Shown one piece after another: positions 59,941 through 64,000 of a stretch of DNA of 64,000 bases. The translations under genes and the position numbers were made by a program. This DNA is from Epiperipatus broadwayi. Taxonomy: Eukaryota; Onychophora; Udeonychophora; Euonychophora; Peripatidae. The stretch covers positions 14,152,364 through 14,216,363 of the forward strand of contig JAQFVV010000012.1 of assembly GCA_028023455.1 (NCBI GenBank), written 5' to 3'. How positions within the stretch are numbered: the stretch's first letter is position 1; every line of letters begins with the position of its first letter. The notes beneath the pieces are model-generated. The model was not told the origin of the DNA. It saw nothing but the letters and a program-made list of their open reading frames with translations, and searched no databases.

Positions 59941-60213
59941 TTCCTGAAGGTTTGTGATGATGGTGTTCTAGTTGTATTTTTATATTGGACTATTTCCATC
60001 ATCTAATATATGTATTGAATGTCTTTAGAAAAATTTAACTTTATTTAAATATTCCAAATACATTCAACTGTTAGTAATAACACATCAAACAAGTTAGTAT
60101 ATGCACAACATTTCGAGAAGTATTAGTCTTTCCTCTTCATCAGGTGTTTCTGGCCTGACTAGTGACAGTATTAGCATGGGATTCGAACCTGGGTCCTTAG
60201 AATCTTGAGTTTC
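59941..60213 (-). mobile_element. tRNA-derived SINE, best single copy
   Basis: Minus orientation. The tRNA-like head has Box-B-like GGTTCGAATCC (complement near 60178-60190). The middle has the hammerhead-like core, one 42-bp unit (complement of CAACTGTTAGTAATAACACA with its continuation), and the AT-rich tail ends in ATCATCACAAACC. It matches 6803-7103 and both arms of 52190-52898. The 5' head is truncated at about 60213; TSDs are not evident. Confidence 0.75.
60099..60145 (-). ncRNA. Hammerhead-ribozyme-like motif in SINE
   Basis: On the minus strand: exact CTGATGA (60143-60137), a stem II with AGAGG against CTTCT and a bulge, then CGAAA (60111-60115), then ATG...CAT as a short helix III followed by A. 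Core strands are consensus. Helix I pairing is weak, so self-cleavage is uncertain. Confidence 0.45.
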
Positions 60214-60746
60214 CTGCTCAAAATTTCATCACTATTTTCACTTGTGGACCTATATTAAAAATGAACATTTTAAAATTTTTAATATTCATTTTATGGAAAG
60301 AGTAATGTCACAACACTTTCTTTATAATGGCAAACATGCAAAAACATTTTTCATATTTTAATGATTTGATTTTGTATTAATTTTTTATTGAAATCAAGGA
60401 CTATAATTTACATAGGTCCAGAAATTAGTACAATCAGTTGACATTTCTCAGAATAATTTAAGAATTTCAAAAATTACTAAATATGTTTTTCACTAGATAA
60501 CTTCCTAAATTAAAGAAAAAAAAATCAGGCAACTTAGCTCAATAATCATGAAACTTTGAATCCAAAGATGACTCAATCTAAAATCAGAGTTAAAATAACG
60601 GTGGTAATTCACAAATATTGTAAGAGTACTATCCCAACCTATTAAAAACAAGTTATAATGTTAATTATATTATAAGTAGATTGTGACATCATTCTGTTTG
60701 TTTTTTATTATTTTTTATCTTCGTTATGTTAAGTCTACTGACTATA

Positions 60747-61079
60747 AAATGAGAGAAATTGATACTCAATTTACCAAATTCCTGAATTTAATATAGGAGA
60801 GTAACAAAGAAGAATGGGGTCTAAAATTAAATTATTCCATTAAAGAAATTTAAAATTAAAACTTAAACATTGGGAATGCACGCATGATATATAATGCTTG
60901 CAACACAGATTTCTACTAGCTACAATATGAAAGAAATTGATACTCGACCAAATTCCTGAATTTAATATAGAAGAGTAACAAAGAAGAATGGGATCTAAAA
61001 TTAAATTATTACATTAAAGAAATTAAAACTCTTAAACACTGGGAATGCATGCATGATATATAATGCTTGCAACACAGAT
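60747..61079. repeat. Tandem duplication, about 170 bp x 2
   Basis: Copies at about 60747-60913 and 60927-61079 share GAAATTGATACTC, AATTCCTGAATTTAATATAG, AGTAACAAAGAAGAATGGG and GGGAATGCA...GCTTGCAACACAGATT. They are about 93% identical by eye. Non-coding. Confidence 0.8.
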
Positions 61080-62080
61080 TGATAAATTGTTTTAATCAAG
61101 ACAAAAAGAAATAATAATTGTTTTTTAAGCTATTAACACATGTAAAATTAATGCTTAGAAATGAATTAATGTTTGTTTTATAATTTGATTGTATTATAAA
61201 AGAACAAATTACCTCCAAAAGTTAATAATTTTATATTGAATCTGCAGACATGAAGAATTTTGACTGTTTAAATTTTTTTATTATTGTTAACTTGTTGATA
61301 ATTTTTATTAGCTGGCTGAATAAACCAAAAAGGAAACCATACGCCTTCTAATCTATAGAGATAAGATTAATTCTAATGAACATTAAGCAATACAGAAAGA
61401 TGTGAGGGTAAAAGACTATATGCTTATTAATGATTCAACCCTATAAGCTAATAACATTAGTAAGGTTTTCACCATTACCAGAAGGAGACAGTAATCAGGA
61501 TCATAGAGAAAGCAGCAGTAAATGTAGGAATATTCATCCACTGGCATGTCATCAACCAATTACCTAGAGGATGACCAGGCAACATCAAATGGATCACCAA
61601 CTTCCAAGATCCAGGAATTTTTTAATCTAGAATTAACCAGCCATCTTATCATCTGTGTATCCACATACTGAAAAATAGCTAACTACATGGACTATCAATT
61701 TAAATTATTCAAATTATATCTATCATGTAGAACCCATTTTTCTTTGTTGTACAACTCTTTGTTGTTTTTTTTTTTGAAAGAATTGATGATCCAGCCCTAT
61801 AATTATCAATCATAATTATGTAAGGTGGGGAGTCTATAGATCACTCACTATAATTTTTGAGTGTAATAAAATATAGATGCTGATCCCTATACCTACCACT
61901 AAAGACTGGATGACTGGTGTTGAGGTGAGATTTTATTTATAAAACATTAAATGGTCACACTAGTACAGGACAAATTTATGTTTATTGTTAAATTAACTTA
62001 ATTATTATTATTATTTGTTATTTTGTAAGTCTTACTAAACATTTTGTATGAATGGCTATTGCTATCATAAACACCGGAAG
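61080..62080. other. No feature recognised
   Basis: The 61480-61680 part is less AT-rich and could be old element sequence, but no frame or motif supports a call. Confidence 0.35.
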
Positions 62081-63211
62081 TGTCAAAGGGGGGAACTTCA
62101 TACCCAAGGATGACAGTCAGTAAATCATGATGCACTGCCATAAATTAAGGTTGCCAAGTTAAAGCCAGGGAAAAGAAGGGTTGGTCACAAGATGTATCAA
62201 ATTAATCGTGAATAAGTAAATGTTTAGAGCAGATAATGAATGACCATCCTACATGGGGTCCAAGGTTAAGGAATAATCATAATATGTGAACCAAATGGAG
62301 GATGATCTGATCTATCCAAATGTCAAATTGATTTGTTAGAAAAGGGTAAATCACCAATAATGAAATAAAGTTGTTAATGATTTATCTTACTTAATTAGAA
62401 TTTGTGTATGTTTGTCATTTACTCAACTTTCCATTGCCCGTGCTACATTATTTACTCAACTTCCCATTACCTATGCCATATCATTTACCTATCCATTGCC
62501 CATGCCACCTCATTTACTCAACTTCCATTACCCATGCCATATTTATTCAACTTTCCATTGCCTGTGACATGATTTACTCAACTTTCCATTACCCATACCA
62601 TATCATTTATCCATCTTTCCATTAGCCATGCCATATCATTTATTCAACTTTCCATTAACTATGCCATTTCATTTATCCAACTTTCCATTATACATGCCAT
62701 ACTACACACCTAACTCAGAGATAAATATTTTTAGTTTATATCAAACTTATAATGATCACCACTCTAGCTTATTAGGATTGTGCATATAACTGCAGAGTTT
62801 GAATATCAAGAAGTGTCAGGAATATGAGAACCCATGATATCGATAATCTGAAGAGCAACCATATGGTAATAATATGTATTAGAGTTCAACTCAACATACT
62901 ATAAATGTGATATATTTATAATTGGCAAACTTTAGGGACTCAAAATCATTCCATGGTCCCAATGTACCAATAAAACAAGTGGCATAAATAGCTGTTTTCT
63001 ATTCTGATCCAATTAATGACCAATTATTGGTGCTAGGCATTATTCAATTATGTCATTAGGAGAATCTGGCTCATTGCAAATGTCTGCCATTTGTTGGAGA
63101 TGTTAACTCAGATGGTTATCTGATCTGTTACAAATGTCCAAATCTGTGGGACTGTTAAACAAGAGCCTATGACAATAGTTCATCCCGTTACACAAACTCA
63201 TTTCAGTTACA
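62081..63211 (+). repeat. Probable LTR (5' LTR of an element leaving the window)
   Basis: Begins TGTCAAAGGGGGGAACTTC and ends CAGTTACA, followed by AA and TGGCGATCATTGTG, a primer-site candidate at 63214-63227. TG...CA ends and the primer site support an LTR of 1.13 kb. The partner LTR would lie beyond the right edge. It contains a minisatellite. Confidence 0.5.
62415..62705. repeat. Minisatellite, about 33-36 bp x 8
   Basis: Eight diverged units of the type TTTACTCAACTTTCCATT plus GCCCATGCCATATCA. The 73-codon frame across it merely reads the repeats. Confidence 0.8.
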
Positions 63212-63213
63212 AA

Positions 63214-63227
63214 TGGCGATCATTGTG
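63214..63227 (+). promoter_or_regulatory. Primer binding site candidate
   Basis: TGGCGATCATTGTG two bases after the CA end of the LTR-like repeat. TGGCGA-starting primer sites are known in Gypsy-type elements. Confidence 0.4.
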
Positions 63228-63234
63228 TTGTGGC

Positions 63235-64000
63235 AAGATCATTTCCATTACAATATATTGTACCGGTCAAAATCGTGTGTTCATTTAACAAGACCTAGAA
63301 TCCAAGCAAGCATATATCCATCTAGTATATGTGAGATACATTAGTCAGGAACAATATCAACCTATTTACTAGTGCTCCATGGTCTATGACTACATGAACA
63401 ACACTTTTGATGATACTAGTGAGTTTCATTCTTACTCTGTCCCAGCTAGAGTTCAGGGTTCACACGTGACTTAATACAACACATTTCATTAATTAATACC
63501 TATCCAAATTTATTACAATTACAGAATGCTGTGGAGTATACCTGACATTGATTGATAATTTAAATAAGTTGAAGAGTTGATTGATTTGAACTGGAATAAT
63601 AATAATTTCATGGCAACATAACAAAAGTAATTAATTTAAACCCATAAAATCTTATAACTAATAAAAGTGATTTATATTAGAGATTCGGAATAATGACAAA
63701 CCGAGATTTCAAAGTACTAATATAATATATATTTATTATACATATAAGTGTCATTATACAATATACATCAATATTTACACAACTTGATTATACATATTGG
63801 ACTCGCAATTATGTAATTTAAAATTCATTATGTAAATCAGATATAGTAATTAATAGATGTTATCGCATTTCAATTTAGCAAGCAACTGTGATCCATTTAA
63901 GACACAAATTAGATTTTAATACAACCAAAATATAATATGTTTACTAAATAAAAACAGTTGGTTAAGCGGTCTGCCAAGTATAAATCAGCAATAATCCATC
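63235..64000. other. Possible element leader, no coding seen
   Basis: Between the primer-site candidate and the window edge I see no open frame or motif. Confidence 0.35.

Noticed and set aside
62404-62625. 73-codon frame rich in Leu-Pro-His
   Set aside because: It only reads the minisatellite units; no start context, splice site or domain.

Overview
The window looks like intronic and intergenic DNA from an AT-rich animal genome. No bacterial or phage signature is visible: there are no operons, no long open frames and no Shine-Dalgarno-led genes. The organism is a metazoan with long introns and a mixed repeat load: Penelope-like elements (PLEs), Gypsy/Ty3-type LTR relics, tRNA-derived SINEs, a hAT MITE and palindromic TA-flanked MITEs. 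An invertebrate (arthropod, mollusc or similar) is the likeliest source, but the sequence does not fix the phylum.

Host gene. Three exon candidates on the + strand share one splice phase. A 96-bp exon at 5787-5882 encodes a six-cysteine furin-like repeat of the CRELD type. Two alternative terminal exons can follow it. The one at 10051-10232 encodes two hydrophobic segments and a stop. The one at 58345-58460 encodes a soluble acidic tail ending in HGEL, a KDEL-like signal. Both accept the phase-1 donor at 5882/5883. The window therefore appears to hold the 3' end of one gene with a membrane-anchored and a soluble ER-retained isoform, separated by an intron of about 48-52 kb. Upstream exons lie outside the window or were not found.

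Repeats, left to right. A Gag relic (minus strand) is cut by the left edge. Small tandem repeats, a SINE and a GIY-YIG relic of one PLE lineage fill 4.5-7.7 kb. Palindromic MITEs lie at 1.9, 8.3, 14.8, 16.3, 20.9-22.0, 33.4-34.3 and 42.7 kb. Two short non-autonomous LTR elements occupy 11101-14118 (minus) and 17031-20019 (plus). The second fuses a Gag-like coiled coil to an integrase C-terminal tail. Degraded LTR-type sequences with coiled-coil Gag relics lie at 26.9-27.7, 30.7-36.0 and 41.4-41.8 kb. A segment at 22.8-23.6 kb recurs at 30.1-30.7 kb; only the first copy carries a tRNA-like retrosequence with its own 14-bp target-site duplication (TSD).

The most structured locus is 47735-55498. 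It is a composite PLE insertion of one inverted and two tandem direct copies, bounded by a 14-bp direct repeat. Inside the middle copy sits a 709-bp inverted 'twin' SINE with a 15-bp TSD, whose two arms carry the same ordered set of four 42-bp repeat variants. Both the PLE copies and the SINE carry hammerhead-ribozyme-like motifs. A 365-bp hAT MITE with a perfect 8-bp TSD lies just upstream of the last exon. The right end holds another SINE, a 170-bp tandem duplication and a probable LTR with an internal minisatellite.
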